Notes: generated from the letters alone by a model not told the origin. Positions 54,347 to 63,908 are shown, counted from the first letter of the stretch. The stretch is 64,000 nt of DNA from Rhodococcus sp. 105337 (GCF_012844225.1 NZ_JABAGQ010000003.1:348027-412026), one strand, 5' to 3'. Translations and numbers: made by a program.

Positions 54347-55861
54347 ATGCGCACCACTCCCGACTGGAGTGAGGAAACCCCGCGGGCCACGACGGGCCGC
54401 CGAGAGTCTGGATGCGCAGTGACGTCATACGCTAACGAGCTATCCCACCGGGAGCCCGAACATACTTCCGGCCGAGGACGATTCGACCGCAGGCAACCCG
54501 TCTGGGTAATCGTGGCGGTGTTGATCGCCGTCGAGATCATCAGCGCTTTCGAAACTTCCATGATGTTCGCAGCGATCCCCACGCTCATCACGGATTTCGA
54601 CAGCGACGCGTCGACCGTCGGCTGGGCCGTCACCTCGTTCCTCCTCGTCGCGGCCGCATCTGCCGCGGTCTGTGGCCGCCTCGGCGACATGTACGGACGT
54701 GAACGGGTATTGATCGTTCTTCTGGTGGTCGCAGCGGTGGGTTCCATCATCAGCGCCGCGGGCGACAGTCTCACCAGCATCATCGTCGGCCGCACCATCC
54801 AGGGTGTTGCCGGCGCGATCCTTCCGTTGTGCATCGGCCTCGCACGTGAGCACCTTCCGTCGGGCAAGGTTCCCGTCGCCGTCGCGCTGATCTCGGGATC
54901 CGCCGTTGCGGCGGGTTCGGCGTCACTGCTGGTCGCGGGGCTGCTCATCGACTACGCCAGCTGGCACATGATCTTCGTCGTCGCTGCCGCGTACTCGGTG
55001 TTCGCGATTCTGCTCGTGTGGTTCGTCCTGCCGTGGCGGCCGCCGACCGGCACGAAGGAGAAAATCGACTACGTCGGAGCGGTGACATTCGCGGCATCCG
55101 TCGCTGCGATCCTCCTCGGCGTCAACAAGTCGCAGGCCTGGGGCTGGGCCGACGGCCGGACCCTCGGCCTGATCGTCGGTGGCGCCGTCGTACTCGTTCT
55201 GCTCGTGCGGTGGGAGTTGCGCGTGCCGTCACCGATCATCAATGTGCGCCTCTTCGCCGGACGCAAGTTCTCGCTGACGATGCTCGCGACGGTCGCGATC
55301 GCCGCAGGACCGATGGGCGTCGCCACCATGATCATCCCGATCATCATGCAGACACCCACGTCGGACGGCTTCGGCCTGGGCCTGAGCGCAACGCACGCGG
55401 GCTGGTTGTCCTTCATCGGGTCGATGTTCGGTTTCGCGTGCACACCCCTCAGCGGCCGTATCTCGGCGGCCGTCGGGTCCCGCGTATCGATGTTGATCGG
55501 CAGCATTCTCTTCGTCGCCAGCACCGTGACCATGATGACCGCTCACAATTCGGTCGTGGCGATGACCGCGATGGTCGTGGTGGTGTCGGTCGCCACCGCA
55601 TTCGCCTACACCGCCCTGCCGAACCTCATCGTCGAGGCCGTGCCCGAACGCAACACGAGCGAGGCGACCGGCACGAATGCGGTGCTGCGTACCGCAGGGC
55701 AGGGTGTCGGCACGTCCGTCGCCACCATGTTGCTCGCGTTCGCGGCCACTCCGATCGGTGGCCTGAACATGATCGGCGTCATGTTCCTGGTACTGGCGTT
55801 CATCGCGATCGCGCTCACCGTGATGATTCCCCGTGGCGTCCCGGACGCAGTCGCCTCCTGA
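54347..55861 (+). CDS. MFS transporter, 14-TM drug-exporter type
   Basis: 504-residue major facilitator of the DHA2/EmrB-QacA kind. Around 14 hydrophobic segments start after a 45-residue polar N-terminus. GRLGDMYGRERVLI is the loop 2-3 signature and SIIVGRTIQGVAGAILPL matches motif B/C. It probably exports a toxic intermediate, a steroid or a drug, or takes up a substrate; direction cannot be told. The start is uncertain: ATG 54347 (or GTG 54344) versus GTG 54419. Confidence 0.85.
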   Translation: MRTTPDWSEETPRATTGRRESGCAVTSYANELSHREPEHTSGRGRFDRRQPVWVIVAVLIAVEIISAFETSMMFAAIPTLITDFDSDASTVGWAVTSFLLVAAASAAVCGRLGDMYGRERVLIVLLVVAAVGSIISAAGDSLTSIIVGRTIQGVAGAILPLCIGLAREHLPSGKVPVAVALISGSAVAAGSASLLVAGLLIDYASWHMIFVVAAAYSVFAILLVWFVLPWRPPTGTKEKIDYVGAVTFAASVAAILLGVNKSQAWGWADGRTLGLIVGGAVVLVLLVRWELRVPSPIINVRLFAGRKFSLTMLATVAIAAGPMGVATMIIPIIMQTPTSDGFGLGLSATHAGWLSFIGSMFGFACTPLSGRISAAVGSRVSMLIGSILFVASTVTMMTAHNSVVAMTAMVVVVSVATAFAYTALPNLIVEAVPERNTSEATGTNAVLRTAGQGVGTSVATMLLAFAATPIGGLNMIGVMFLVLAFIAIALTVMIPRGVPDAVAS

Positions 55862-55905
55862 CCCATCCGACGTCTTCTCGTTTCCTCCCGGCATGAGGAG
55901 GCACC

Positions 55906-55935
55906 CTGCGCGCCCGGTTCCGCCCGGGCGCGCAG
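55906..55935. terminator. Terminator between convergent MFS and GNAT genes
   Basis: 12-base perfect stem CTGCGCGCCCGG and complement with a six-base loop. Confidence 0.8.
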
Positions 55936-55940
55936 TGCGT

Positions 55941-56369
55941 TCATCCAGAGGCCGGCCGACTGTGTCTACTCGGGCGTTCCATGTATGTCGGGCCGTAGGC
56001 AACAAATCCGAACCGGGAGTAGAGCGGCTGCGCATCCTCCGTATGCAGCATCCACCGGAAGTCTGCTGCGTCGATATCCGACAGCAGGCACTCGAGCACG
56101 GCGCTCCCGACGCCGTCGCCCCGATGCTCCGGGAAGACGAATCCGTCTGCGATGTACCCGTAGGCGACACCGTCGGACGACACCCGGACCGCGCCGAGCA
56201 GTTGCCCGGAGTCCGGCTCCCTCGCGGCGTAGATCTTCCAGGCACTCTCGAATTGTTGCCGTATCCGATCGCGCGACCGCCACCTGTTCCAGTAGGCGTC
56301 GCCGGTCAGAAAATCCAGGACACGGGACAGTTCGTCCTCCGACAGTCGATTGTCGACGACGATGCTCAT
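55941..56369 (-). CDS. GNAT-family N-acetyltransferase
   Basis: 142-residue single-domain GNAT. The acetyl-CoA loop region is FPEHRGDGVGSAVLECLL, and the C-terminal DAQPLYSRFGFVAYGPTYMERP is typical. The arrangement resembles small acetyltransferases acting on amines or drugs. ATG 56369 follows GGAAGGGGG. No link to steroid metabolism is visible. Confidence 0.83.
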   Translation of the reverse strand: MSIVVDNRLSEDELSRVLDFLTGDAYWNRWRSRDRIRQQFESAWKIYAAREPDSGQLLGAVRVSSDGVAYGYIADGFVFPEHRGDGVGSAVLECLLSDIDAADFRWMLHTEDAQPLYSRFGFVAYGPTYMERPSRHSRPASG

Positions 56370-56420
56370 GGATCGCCCCCCTTCCAGCACTGTGCTCGCG
56401 ACTACAGTGCCGCACGCAGA

Positions 56421-56459
56421 AAGCCCCGTCCAGCCCTGCGATCAGGGCGGGAAGGGGCA
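56421..56459. terminator. Stem-loop downstream of the SDR gene
   Basis: Nested inverted repeats GCCCC/GGGGC and GCCCT/AGGGC, 32 bases after the SDR stop on the minus strand. A moderate terminator candidate. Confidence 0.5.
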
Positions 56460-56490
56460 GTCATCCCTGGTGAGGGAGTCGACAGTTCTG

Positions 56491-57294
56491 TCAGCGGTTC
56501 ATCAGGGCACGCATCGCTTTCGCTGCTCCTTCGACCAGCTCGCGACGAGGGAATCCGCTGCGCTTCACCGCTGCGTCGTAGTTTCCGCCCGCGATCCACA
56601 CCGGACCGTCCTCGAGATGTTCGAGGCCTTCGCGTGCAACATCTTCCGACTCCGAGACACGCATGCCGGGGACATCGAAGTTCAGTCCGGCGCGCACCAT
56701 CGCGGGGGTGCGCGTGACACCGAGGACGAGTTCGACGACGTGCACGCCGTAGGGCTTCAGTTCGAGCCACAGGCTCTCCGCGAACACCCGGCTGAACGCC
56801 TTCGACGCCGAGTAGATGCTCTGGTGTTCCGAACCCATGTAACCGGCGAGCGAGCCGAGCAGCATGATCCCGCCGCGGCCCCGCTCCTTCATCGGTGCGC
56901 CGAACAGATGGGCAAGTTCCACCTGCCGGTGCACGTTCAGGTCGATCACGCCGCGGAATCCGTCCAGGTCTCCGGTAACGAATTCGTGTCCGTAGCTGTT
57001 CGCTCCGGCGTTGAAGATGAACAGTCCGACCTCGAGATCCGCTGTTGCGGCGCGGATCTCGTCGACTGCGTCGGGGGCGAGCAGATCCAGCGCGAGAGTG
57101 CGTACCTGTACGCCGTTCTCGCGGGCGCGGTCCGCGGTCTCCTCGAGCGGTCCGGGCTTCCGTGCGATGAGCACGAGATCGAATCCAGCACGGCTCAATT
57201 CGTCAGCGAAGGCGGCGCCGACACCCTCCGATCCTCCGGCGATCACGGCCCACGGGCCGTACTGTGCACGATCGAGGTTGAGGGGTTCGGTCAT
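56491..57294 (-). CDS. Short-chain dehydrogenase
   Basis: 267-residue SDR with an altered N-terminal loop (AVIAGGSEGVGAAFADEL), NAGANSYG and catalytic SIYSASKAF. VIDLNVHRQVELAHLF lies between. It resembles the SDRs near kshA genes in other actinobacteria. It is in the same direction as, and 32 bases after, the small CxxC protein, so it probably belongs to the kshA operon. It may act on a hydroxysteroid. Confidence 0.8.
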   Translation of the reverse strand: MTEPLNLDRAQYGPWAVIAGGSEGVGAAFADELSRAGFDLVLIARKPGPLEETADRARENGVQVRTLALDLLAPDAVDEIRAATADLEVGLFIFNAGANSYGHEFVTGDLDGFRGVIDLNVHRQVELAHLFGAPMKERGRGGIMLLGSLAGYMGSEHQSIYSASKAFSRVFAESLWLELKPYGVHVVELVLGVTRTPAMVRAGLNFDVPGMRVSESEDVAREGLEHLEDGPVWIAGGNYDAAVKRSGFPRRELVEGAAKAMRALMNR

Positions 57295-57326
57295 CGCGGA
57301 TCCTCCGGAGTGGTCGGGTCGAAGCT

Positions 57327-57596
57327 TCATTGGACAACAGGTGCTGGCACGGGCGCGTCGTCGTAGACGTCGAGGACGCCCGACGCCGCCGCGCGTGTGA
57401 TGGTTTCCGCGAGCCGGGTGCACGCCATGCGCGGGGCACCCGGGCGGCCGTCGCGGCCGGCGTCGTCCTGCACCTGAGGACAGCGCCGGCGCGCGTCGGC
57501 GTTCCACTGGATGGAGGTGTGCTCCCAGCTGTTCTTCTGAACCAGCACTTGCGCCGAGCACTCGGCACACCGCAGCGGTTCCATCCGGTTCTCCAT
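57327..57596 (-). CDS. Small CxxC protein between kshA and SDR
   Basis: 89-residue protein with a CAEC pair near the N-terminus (LRCAECSAQVLVQKNSW) and later single cysteines (RRRCPQV, MACTRL), possibly a zinc or iron site. It starts 11 bases after the kshA stop and is clearly part of that operon. No known domain was recognised; it is too short and cysteine-poor for a standard ferredoxin. It might assist or regulate KshA. Confidence 0.7.
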   Translation of the reverse strand: MENRMEPLRCAECSAQVLVQKNSWEHTSIQWNADARRRCPQVQDDAGRDGRPGAPRMACTRLAETITRAAASGVLDVYDDAPVPAPVVQ

Positions 57597-57607
57597 CGTT
57601 ACTACTC

Positions 57608-58768
57608 CTACCCCGCGCTGGTGGGTTGTTCCTCGAGTGCCTTGCGGGCGATGTTGGCTTCGACTTCCTTCATCCACGCAGCAACCGGGCGCGTCGTGTC
57701 CATCTCGAACTCGAAGCGGTCGGTCATCTCCGGCTTCACCTCGTCCACGTCGACGTAGAACTGCTCGTACCAGCGGCGAAGCTGGTACACCGGGCCGTCC
57801 TCTTCGCACAGCAGCGGGTTGTCGATGCGGGTCTTGTTGCGCCAGATCTCGATGTCCTGCTCGAAGCCCTTGGCGATGAAGTTGCCGAACTGCTGCGCGA
57901 CCTTCAGTGCCTCGTCGCCTTCGAAGCGATCGGACTTCTTGACGATCATTCCGTACATCAGCACGAACTTGTTCTCGGAGACCGGGTAGTGGCAGTTGAT
58001 GAGGGTCGACTCGATGTCGTAGCCCTCGTACTCGTAGACCAGGTCGTCGATCATGAACGACGGCCCGAAGTAGCTCGCGTCCGAGCGACTGCCGAGCATC
58101 CGCGGCTGGCCCGCGGCGTGCGGACGGGCGTCCTCGCGCGCCTTGCCGCGCATGAACTGGCTGGCCACGTGACCTTCGAAGACGTTCTTGAAGTACGTCG
58201 GGAAGGAGTAGTGCACGTAGAAGAAGTGCGCCATGTCGACGATGTTGTCGATGAGTTCGCGGCAGTTGGTGTCGACCTCGGTCCGGTACCAGACCCAGTC
58301 GGTCCACTCGTCGCTCAGCGCGCCCTCGATCCGGGGGATCGTGACGTCCGCCGGCGGCGGGTTGCCCTGCGGGTCGTTCCACACGAACAGCAGACCGTCC
58401 TGCTGGAGCGTGTGCCACGCGCGCGTCTTCGCGATGGGCGGAACCCGGCGGGCGTACGGAATGTTGGTGCAGCGGCCGTTGCCACCCCAGCGCCAGTCGT
58501 GGAACGGACACGCAACCTGGTCACCCTTGACGGTGCCCTGGCTCAGATCGCCACCCATGTGACGGCAGTAGCCGTCGAGGATCTTGAGCTCGCCTGCGGT
58601 GTCCGCCCAGACGACGAGCTTGGTGCCGAAAGCCTCCACGGAGTGCGGCTTGCCGTCCTTGAAGGACTCGGCGAGGCCGAGGCAGTGCCAGCCGCGCGCG
58701 AAACGGGTAGGAGCGGAGCCCGCGACGATCTCGCGGACCTCGGTGGTGTCGGAAGTGCCCAGGCTCAC
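57608..58768 (-). CDS. kshA: 3-Ketosteroid 9alpha-hydroxylase oxygenase KshA
   Basis: 386-residue Rieske oxygenase that hydroxylates C9 and leads to B-ring opening with KstD. The Rieske ligands are C68/H70 (GYCRHMGG) and C87/H90 (ACPFHDW). The mononuclear iron histidines are H181 and H186 in DMAHFFYVHYSFP, positions that equal those recalled for Mtb KshA. The reductase kshB is not in the window. The ATG follows the 150-base gap after the isomerase gene, which holds a palindrome. Confidence 0.95.
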   Translation of the reverse strand: MSLGTSDTTEVREIVAGSAPTRFARGWHCLGLAESFKDGKPHSVEAFGTKLVVWADTAGELKILDGYCRHMGGDLSQGTVKGDQVACPFHDWRWGGNGRCTNIPYARRVPPIAKTRAWHTLQQDGLLFVWNDPQGNPPPADVTIPRIEGALSDEWTDWVWYRTEVDTNCRELIDNIVDMAHFFYVHYSFPTYFKNVFEGHVASQFMRGKAREDARPHAAGQPRMLGSRSDASYFGPSFMIDDLVYEYEGYDIESTLINCHYPVSENKFVLMYGMIVKKSDRFEGDEALKVAQQFGNFIAKGFEQDIEIWRNKTRIDNPLLCEEDGPVYQLRRWYEQFYVDVDEVKPEMTDRFEFEMDTTRPVAAWMKEVEANIARKALEEQPTSAG

Positions 58769-58821
58769 GGTCGTCCGTCCTTTCGGGGGATTGGGAAGTA
58801 CGGGGGTACACCGGCGGAAAT

Positions 58822-58838
58822 CGGCACGTGTTGTGCCG
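58822..58838. promoter_or_regulatory. Palindrome upstream of kshA
   Basis: 6-base arms CGGCAC / GTGCCG around GTGTT, 54 bases before the kshA start. A possible regulator site or mRNA leader hairpin; no AACnnGTT core is present. Confidence 0.45.
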
Positions 58839-58918
58839 GTCGGGGTCTCGCCGCTTCGATGATCCTGACGCTAGGTGATCACCGTCACGCCCAATCCCGG
58901 CGTCTCACTGGGCGGGAC

Positions 58919-59302
58919 TCACGAACTCCGGGTGTCGGACGCCGACCAGAACGCGCGCATCGACGCGATCCGGCCATCGTCGGCGAAGGTCATGACATCG
59001 ATCGGTTCGAAGACGTACTCGGTCCCGTCCACCTCCGAGGTCACCCGGAAGTGGAAGGCCGCTTCGTTGCCTGCGATCCGCAGGGTGAGCAGTTCCGTCG
59101 AGTTGCGCGAGTGCTCGAGTCCCGCATACAGCGGGAGGATCGCGTCGCGTCCCGTGCGCACGTCGCTGCCGACGGGGTCCTCGACGGTCGCAGTGTCGGT
59201 GTAGAGGTCGGCTATGCCGGCTGCGGACGACGCCTCGATCCGCCGCAGGTACTCGGCGACGGTGGCGCGAATGCGGTCGGGGCCCGGGATCTCTTGGTTC
59301 AT
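58919..59302 (-). CDS. ksi: Steroid delta5-isomerase (ketosteroid isomerase)
   Basis: 127-residue NTF2-fold protein nearly superimposable on classic Comamonas/Pseudomonas KSI. YTDTATVEDPVGS aligns with the enzyme's ATVEDPVGS, and the catalytic set is Y18, D42 and D102 (FEPIDVM), equivalent to Y14, D38 and D99. It moves the double bond from delta5 to delta4 after oxidation of the 3-hydroxyl. It lies 7 bases after the FadD17-like gene, so the two share a transcript. Confidence 0.92.
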   Translation of the reverse strand: MNQEIPGPDRIRATVAEYLRRIEASSAAGIADLYTDTATVEDPVGSDVRTGRDAILPLYAGLEHSRNSTELLTLRIAGNEAAFHFRVTSEVDGTEYVFEPIDVMTFADDGRIASMRAFWSASDTRSS

Positions 59303-59309
59303 GGCGGCC

Positions 59310-61025
59310 TCAGACGCTCTGCGCGGGCGCCGGCGCGGGGAGCAGCGCAGCCCTGCCGTTCGCGGCGAATTCGGCCTCGAGACGCGCGCGTGCGTCGTCG
59401 TCGAAGGGCACGTACTCCGCCGTACGCGCGACACGTACGTACACCGTGTCGTCGGTGTTCCAGGCGGCCGCACGCAAAGGCGCCTTGTCCACCTTGTTGC
59501 TGCCGGTGAGCGGGATGTGGTCGGTCACCCGGACGAAGCGTGGCCACCACTTGTCACCCATATCCGGCTGCTCGGCGAGGAACGCGCCGAATGCTGCCGG
59601 GTCGAACACCGATCCGGGGTCCAGTTCGACAGCGCACATCACCTGGTCCCCGGTGGCGGGGTCCGGAACAGCGAAGACGGGCGCGGAGAGGATTCCGGGG
59701 CACCGATGCAGAACCCGCTCGACCGGAGCGGCCGAGAAGTTCTCGCTGTCGACCCGCAGCCAGTCCGACGACCGGCCCGCGAAGTAGAAGAACCCGTCGG
59801 CGTCGCGATAACCGAGGTCACCGGACCAGAAATCGTTCCCCTTGATCCGGTCCGCCATCGCGCCGGGATTCTTGTAGTAACCCTCGAAGGTGTGGGCTGT
59901 GTTGCGGGCGACGATCTCCCCGACCGCTTCACCGTTGATCAGGCGGCCCGTGTCGTCGAACTCGGCCGGCGGGCATTCCTCGCCGGTGACCTCGTCGAGG
60001 ATCCGCACGTCGACGGCGCCCACCGCGACTCCGAGCGAACCGGTCGGGGTATCGGGAGTGCGGTTGATGCGGAAGACCCCTTCACTCGAGCCGTACCCCT
60101 CGATGACGGTGCAGCCGAAGCGCTCCGAGAACCGGGCGACGTCCACTTCGGAGGCTTCGGTCCCGAATGCCACTTCGAGTGTTCCGTCCCGGTCGCGCGG
60201 ATCTTCGGGACGGCTGAGGACATAGGCGAGCGCGCGCCCGACGTAGTTCACGAAGGTCGCACCGTAGCGATGGATGTCGTCGGCGAAGCGGCTCGCGGAG
60301 AACTTCCGGATCATGCTCACGGTCGCACCCACGCTCATCGCGGTACCGAGGTTGAGCATCAGGGCGTTGCCGTGGAACAGGGGCATGCACAGGTACGTGA
60401 CCGAGTCGCGGCGCATGTGCGTGCGTTCCGAGAGCGGCCCGAACAGCCGGGCGAGCCGGCCCTGGCTGACGACGACCGCCTTGGGAGCGCCGGTCGAACC
60501 CGAACTGAACAACAGCAGCGCGATGTCGTCCGGCGACGGCCGGGTCTCGGGAAGCTGGGCACCACGGAACGGTTCGAGGAACGCGCGGTATCGCGGGCTG
60601 TCGACGTCGAGGATCTTCTCGGCGGGCAGGCCGTGGTCGGTGCCGGCGACGAGATGCGCCAGGCGCGACTCGGTGATGATCAGGTCGACGTCGGCGTGCC
60701 GGACGTCCCGGGCGATTTCCGGGCCGCTTCGGCTGGCGTTGATCCCCACCACCACGGCACCGGCGAGTGCTCCCGCGCCGATCCAGAACACGAAGTCCGG
60801 AACGTTCTCGAGAAGCACTCCGATGTGGCGTTGCCGTCCCTCGGGCAGTGGCACGGTCGACACGAGCGCCGAGGCACGATCGGCACTTTCCTGGACAACT
60901 TCGTCCCAGGTCCAGCGCTGGTCCTCGAAGCGCAGTCCCACCTTGGCGTCGCCGCGGCGAGCTCGCACTACTTCGGCGAACGTGTCCAACTCATACCTCC
61001 AGATAGTCACGAGCGATGGGGCCAT
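59310..61025 (-). CDS. Acyl-CoA synthetase, FadD17/FATP-like
   Basis: 571-residue AMP-forming ligase of the fatty-acid-transport-protein-like branch. LLFSSGSTGAPKAVVV is the ATP loop; FSASRFADDIHRYGATFVNYVG and YVRVARTAEYVPFDDDARA are features of the FadD17/FadD6 branch. GSNKVDKAPLR holds the C-terminal lysines. Its position upstream of the isomerase and near chsH3 supports sterol side-chain activation. ATG 61025 is chosen; GTG 61043 and GTG 61010 are alternatives. Confidence 0.82.
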   Translation of the reverse strand: MAPSLVTIWRYELDTFAEVVRARRGDAKVGLRFEDQRWTWDEVVQESADRASALVSTVPLPEGRQRHIGVLLENVPDFVFWIGAGALAGAVVVGINASRSGPEIARDVRHADVDLIITESRLAHLVAGTDHGLPAEKILDVDSPRYRAFLEPFRGAQLPETRPSPDDIALLLFSSGSTGAPKAVVVSQGRLARLFGPLSERTHMRRDSVTYLCMPLFHGNALMLNLGTAMSVGATVSMIRKFSASRFADDIHRYGATFVNYVGRALAYVLSRPEDPRDRDGTLEVAFGTEASEVDVARFSERFGCTVIEGYGSSEGVFRINRTPDTPTGSLGVAVGAVDVRILDEVTGEECPPAEFDDTGRLINGEAVGEIVARNTAHTFEGYYKNPGAMADRIKGNDFWSGDLGYRDADGFFYFAGRSSDWLRVDSENFSAAPVERVLHRCPGILSAPVFAVPDPATGDQVMCAVELDPGSVFDPAAFGAFLAEQPDMGDKWWPRFVRVTDHIPLTGSNKVDKAPLRAAAWNTDDTVYVRVARTAEYVPFDDDARARLEAEFAANGRAALLPAPAPAQSV

Positions 61026-61104
61026 CACGGGCAGTCCGATCACAACAGACGCTCACGCGGCGCCGCGCCGGATTCCCGGCCAGCGGGAGCGCACGCGAGG
61101 GCTT

Positions 61105-61938
61105 CTAGCTCTGGGCGAAGACCGCGCGTCCTCCCGACAGCACTGCTCCTGCCTCGGTGGTGACGTCGAACCGCACCTCGGACGACGCGCCCCAGGCGCG
61201 GATCTCGGCGGTGTCGCCGGGGAAGACCGGGGCCGCGAACCGACCGGACAACGCGACGAGATCTGCGGGGTGTGCTCCGAGCTCTTGCGCGAGCGGCAGA
61301 GTCGTCGCGGCCAGCGTGCACAGTCCGTGGAGAATCGGCCGCGGCTGTCCGATCCCGGCTGCGGCGTCCGGATCTATGTGGATGTGGTGGCGATCGCCGG
61401 TGAGCCGGTACAGCGCGGCCTGTTCCGCGTGGGTGGTGAGGAGTGCGGTCGAGTCGGGTTCGCCGTCCGGTTGCGCGGGGGCGGACGGACCGCGGTCCCC
61501 GCCGAATCCGCCCGCTCCCGGCGCGAACAGCGACCATGTGGCGACGAAGTACTCGCTTTCCACCACCACCTCGAAGACTGCGGCGCGGCCCTTGTCCCAC
61601 ACGTCCCCGACCCGCGCCGTCATCGCGATGCTGCCGGACTTCGGAAGCGGGCTGAGAACGTCCAGCTGCTGGGAGCCGTGGAGTGCGGTCTTCGTATCGA
61701 ATGCACCGAGCGATCCCAGCGCATCCGGCGCCCACTGCGCCAAGGTCAGAGCGAAAGTCGGCAGCACCCGGAGGCGGTCCTCGAAGACGAGGTCGAGGTC
61801 TGTGGCGCGAGCCCCCACAGCGAGCGCATACAGAATCGCGTCGCGCTCGTCATAGGTGACCGTGCGGGTGCCGAGTTCGGCACCGCGCCAGGTTGCCGGG
61901 GTCGGCGTGTCGGTCGTGGTTGCATCGTGTGCGGGCAT
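61105..61938 (-). CDS. MaoC-type enoyl-CoA hydratase, ChsH3-like
   Basis: 277-residue double-hot-dog (R)-specific hydratase. The hydratase-2 motif YRLTGDRHHIHIDPDAAAG lies around residue 185, with ILHGLCTLA after it. It resembles ChsH3/Hsd4B (Rv3538, 286 residues), which hydrates the longer sterol side-chain enoyl-CoA. ATG 61938 is chosen. It may be co-transcribed with the FadD17-like gene 79 bases downstream. A 19-base palindrome lies 19 bases upstream. Confidence 0.82.
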   Translation of the reverse strand: MPAHDATTTDTPTPATWRGAELGTRTVTYDERDAILYALAVGARATDLDLVFEDRLRVLPTFALTLAQWAPDALGSLGAFDTKTALHGSQQLDVLSPLPKSGSIAMTARVGDVWDKGRAAVFEVVVESEYFVATWSLFAPGAGGFGGDRGPSAPAQPDGEPDSTALLTTHAEQAALYRLTGDRHHIHIDPDAAAGIGQPRPILHGLCTLAATTLPLAQELGAHPADLVALSGRFAAPVFPGDTAEIRAWGASSEVRFDVTTEAGAVLSGGRAVFAQS

Positions 61939-61956
61939 CGTTTCGTGTCCTTTCCG

Positions 61957-61975
61957 AGCGTGCTGATCGCACGCT
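61957..61975. promoter_or_regulatory. Palindromic operator before the ChsH3-like gene
   Basis: 7-base arms AGCGTGC / GCACGCT around TGATC, 19-37 bases upstream of the start. Confidence 0.55.
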
Positions 61976-62114
61976 AGGCACCCCCTGTAGCGGGGGTCAC
62001 CGAGCATCCCACTGACCGGTACATTCGAACAGGGCGTTCATCGGCGTGAGAGATTCTTGCGATCCGATCCACGAGGAGGGGCATTCGTGCAGCGTGCAGG
62101 ATCACCGGCGACTC

Positions 62115-62137
62115 ACCGGTCGTCGGCGACGACCGGT
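62115..62137. promoter_or_regulatory. 23-base palindrome upstream of fadD
   Basis: Perfect 11-base arms (ACCGGTCGTCG and its complement CGACGACCGGT) around a single G, 41 bases before the ATG at 62179. It could be an operator or a leader hairpin. Confidence 0.6.
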
Positions 62138-62178
62138 CCGAGCCGGACCGCCACGCGATCCGGACTCGGCGGTGCACG

Positions 62179-63861
62179 ATGAGCATTCCGTCGGATCCCT
62201 TCCCCTTCCTGGACCAACTCATCTCCCGGCTCACCGGGCCCGGCGGCGAGTTCGAGATCGTGATGGACGAGGTCCTCGGTACCTCGATGCCGGTCATGCG
62301 TAAACGGAACCGCGCGGTGGCGGATCTGCTGTCGCAGTCGCTCGTCTGGGGTGATCGCGAGTATCTCGTCACGGCCGACCGCCGCATCACCTTCGACGAG
62401 AACGCGAGGGAGTCCTATGCCCTCGCCGCCGCGCTGCGCGAGAGATACGGCGTGCGTGCGGGCGACCGGGTAGCCATCCTGTCGGCCAACAGACCCGAGT
62501 GGGTCACCGTGTTCTGGGCGACCCAGGCTCTCGGCGCCATCACGGTCGGGCTCAACGCATGGTGGGTGCAACCGGAACTGGAGTTCGGTATCCGCCATTC
62601 CCGCCCGCGCATCGTCTTCGTCGATGCTCCGCGTGTCGAGGCGGTCGCGAAGATCGCCCCGAGCGACACGGTGGTGCTGTCGGTCGAGACGGATCTGCCC
62701 GCACTGATCGCCGAGTTCGACGGCCGGCAGCCACCGCCCCCGCGAATCGACGAGGACGACCCGGCAGTCCTGTTGTACACCTCCGGTACGAGCGGGGACC
62801 CCAAGGGGGCGTTGCACTCTCAGCGCAATCTCTTGGCCGTCGTCGATTATCAGCGCTACACCGAAGCGATCCACACGATCTGGACAGGCGAAACGTACGA
62901 CCGCTCGGCCCCGTCCGATGCCCGCTACCTGCTCACGTCGTCGATGTTCCACATCACGAGCCTGCACAACACGATCGTGCCGCGGCTGGCGATGGGAAGC
63001 ACCGTGATCATGAACCAGGGATGGTTCGACGTCCACCGTGTCCTGGAATTCATCGAACGCGAACAGGTGACGCACTGGCTGGCCGTGCCGTCGATGGCGG
63101 CACGCATGCTCGAAGACGAGGACCTCGACCGGTACGACCTGACGTCGCTGACACGGTTCACCCTGTCCTCGGAACCGTCCACACCGGAGTTCAAACAGCG
63201 CCTGCGCGAGCAACTCCCGTTCGGACGGCACGCGATGGTCGACAGCTACTCCATCACCGAATGCAGCACATCGATCGCGGTGGCCAGCGCACAGGAACTC
63301 GAGAAGCATCCGGGTACCGTCGGCGTCCCGATCATCACCGTCAGCCTCGAGATCCGCGATCAGTACGGCGAATGGCTGCCCGACGGCCACGTCGGCGAGG
63401 TATGCGTCCGCAGTCCATTCGTCATGATCGGGTACTGGGACGACGAGAAGGCTACCGCCGAGGCGATCACGCCGGACCGCTGGCTTCGGACCGGCGATTT
63501 CGGGGTCGTCGAGAAGGGCCGGCTCCGGCTGGTCGGCCGGCGTGCGGATCTGATCCATCAGAACGGCGAGAACATCTATCCCTCCGAGGTCGAACGAGTG
63601 CTTGCCCAGCATCCTGCCGTGCGCGAGTGCGTGGTGACGGGAGCACCGCACGCCGACTGGGGGCAGGAAGTCGTCGCGGTGGTCGTGCTCGTCGCGGGAA
63701 CGACGGTGACCGAGGAGGATCTGACCAAGTTCGCCGCCGAGCACCTCGCCTATTTCAAGGTACCCACGCGGTGGCGCCTGACCCATGATCTGTTGCCCCG
63801 CAACTCCACCGGAAAGATCGTCCGTAAGGGCTGGCGCGGTACGCACGGTCCGGAAATGTGA
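62179..63861 (+). CDS. AMP-dependent acyl-CoA synthetase
   Basis: 560-residue acyl-CoA ligase with [20 protein letters not shown] (ATP loop), [36 protein letters not shown] and C-terminal [11 protein letters not shown]. It is divergent from the ChsH3-like gene. It differs from FadD19 and the FadD17-like enzyme, giving four synthetases in the window. The acid activated is unknown; a sterol side-chain or ring-degradation acid is likely from context. Confidence 0.83.
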   Translation: MSIPSDPFPFLDQLISRLTGPGGEFEIVMDEVLGTSMPVMRKRNRAVADLLSQSLVWGDREYLVTADRRITFDENARESYALAAALRERYGVRAGDRVAILSANRPEWVTVFWATQALGAITVGLNAWWVQPELEFGIRHSRPRIVFVDAPRVEAVAKIAPSDTVVLSVETDLPALIAEFDGRQPPPPRIDEDDPAVLLYTSGTSGDPKGALHSQRNLLAVVDYQRYTEAIHTIWTGETYDRSAPSDARYLLTSSMFHITSLHNTIVPRLAMGSTVIMNQGWFDVHRVLEFIEREQVTHWLAVPSMAARMLEDEDLDRYDLTSLTRFTLSSEPSTPEFKQRLREQLPFGRHAMVDSYSITECSTSIAVASAQELEKHPGTVGVPIITVSLEIRDQYGEWLPDGHVGEVCVRSPFVMIGYWDDEKATAEAITPDRWLRTGDFGVVEKGRLRLVGRRADLIHQNGENIYPSEVERVLAQHPAVRECVVTGAPHADWGQEVVAVVVLVAGTTVTEEDLTKFAAEHLAYFKVPTRWRLTHDLLPRNSTGKIVRKGWRGTHGPEM

Positions 63862-63865
63862 ACGC

Positions 63866-63908
63866 CCGGGCGGCTCCTGCTGCGGCGTGCGTAGTAGGAG
63901 CCACCCGG
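63866..63908. terminator. Bidirectional terminator between fadD and thiolase
   Basis: Outer stem CCGGG/CCCGG and inner stem GGCTCCTGCT/AGTAGGAGCC with one mismatch, between convergent genes. Confidence 0.75.
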
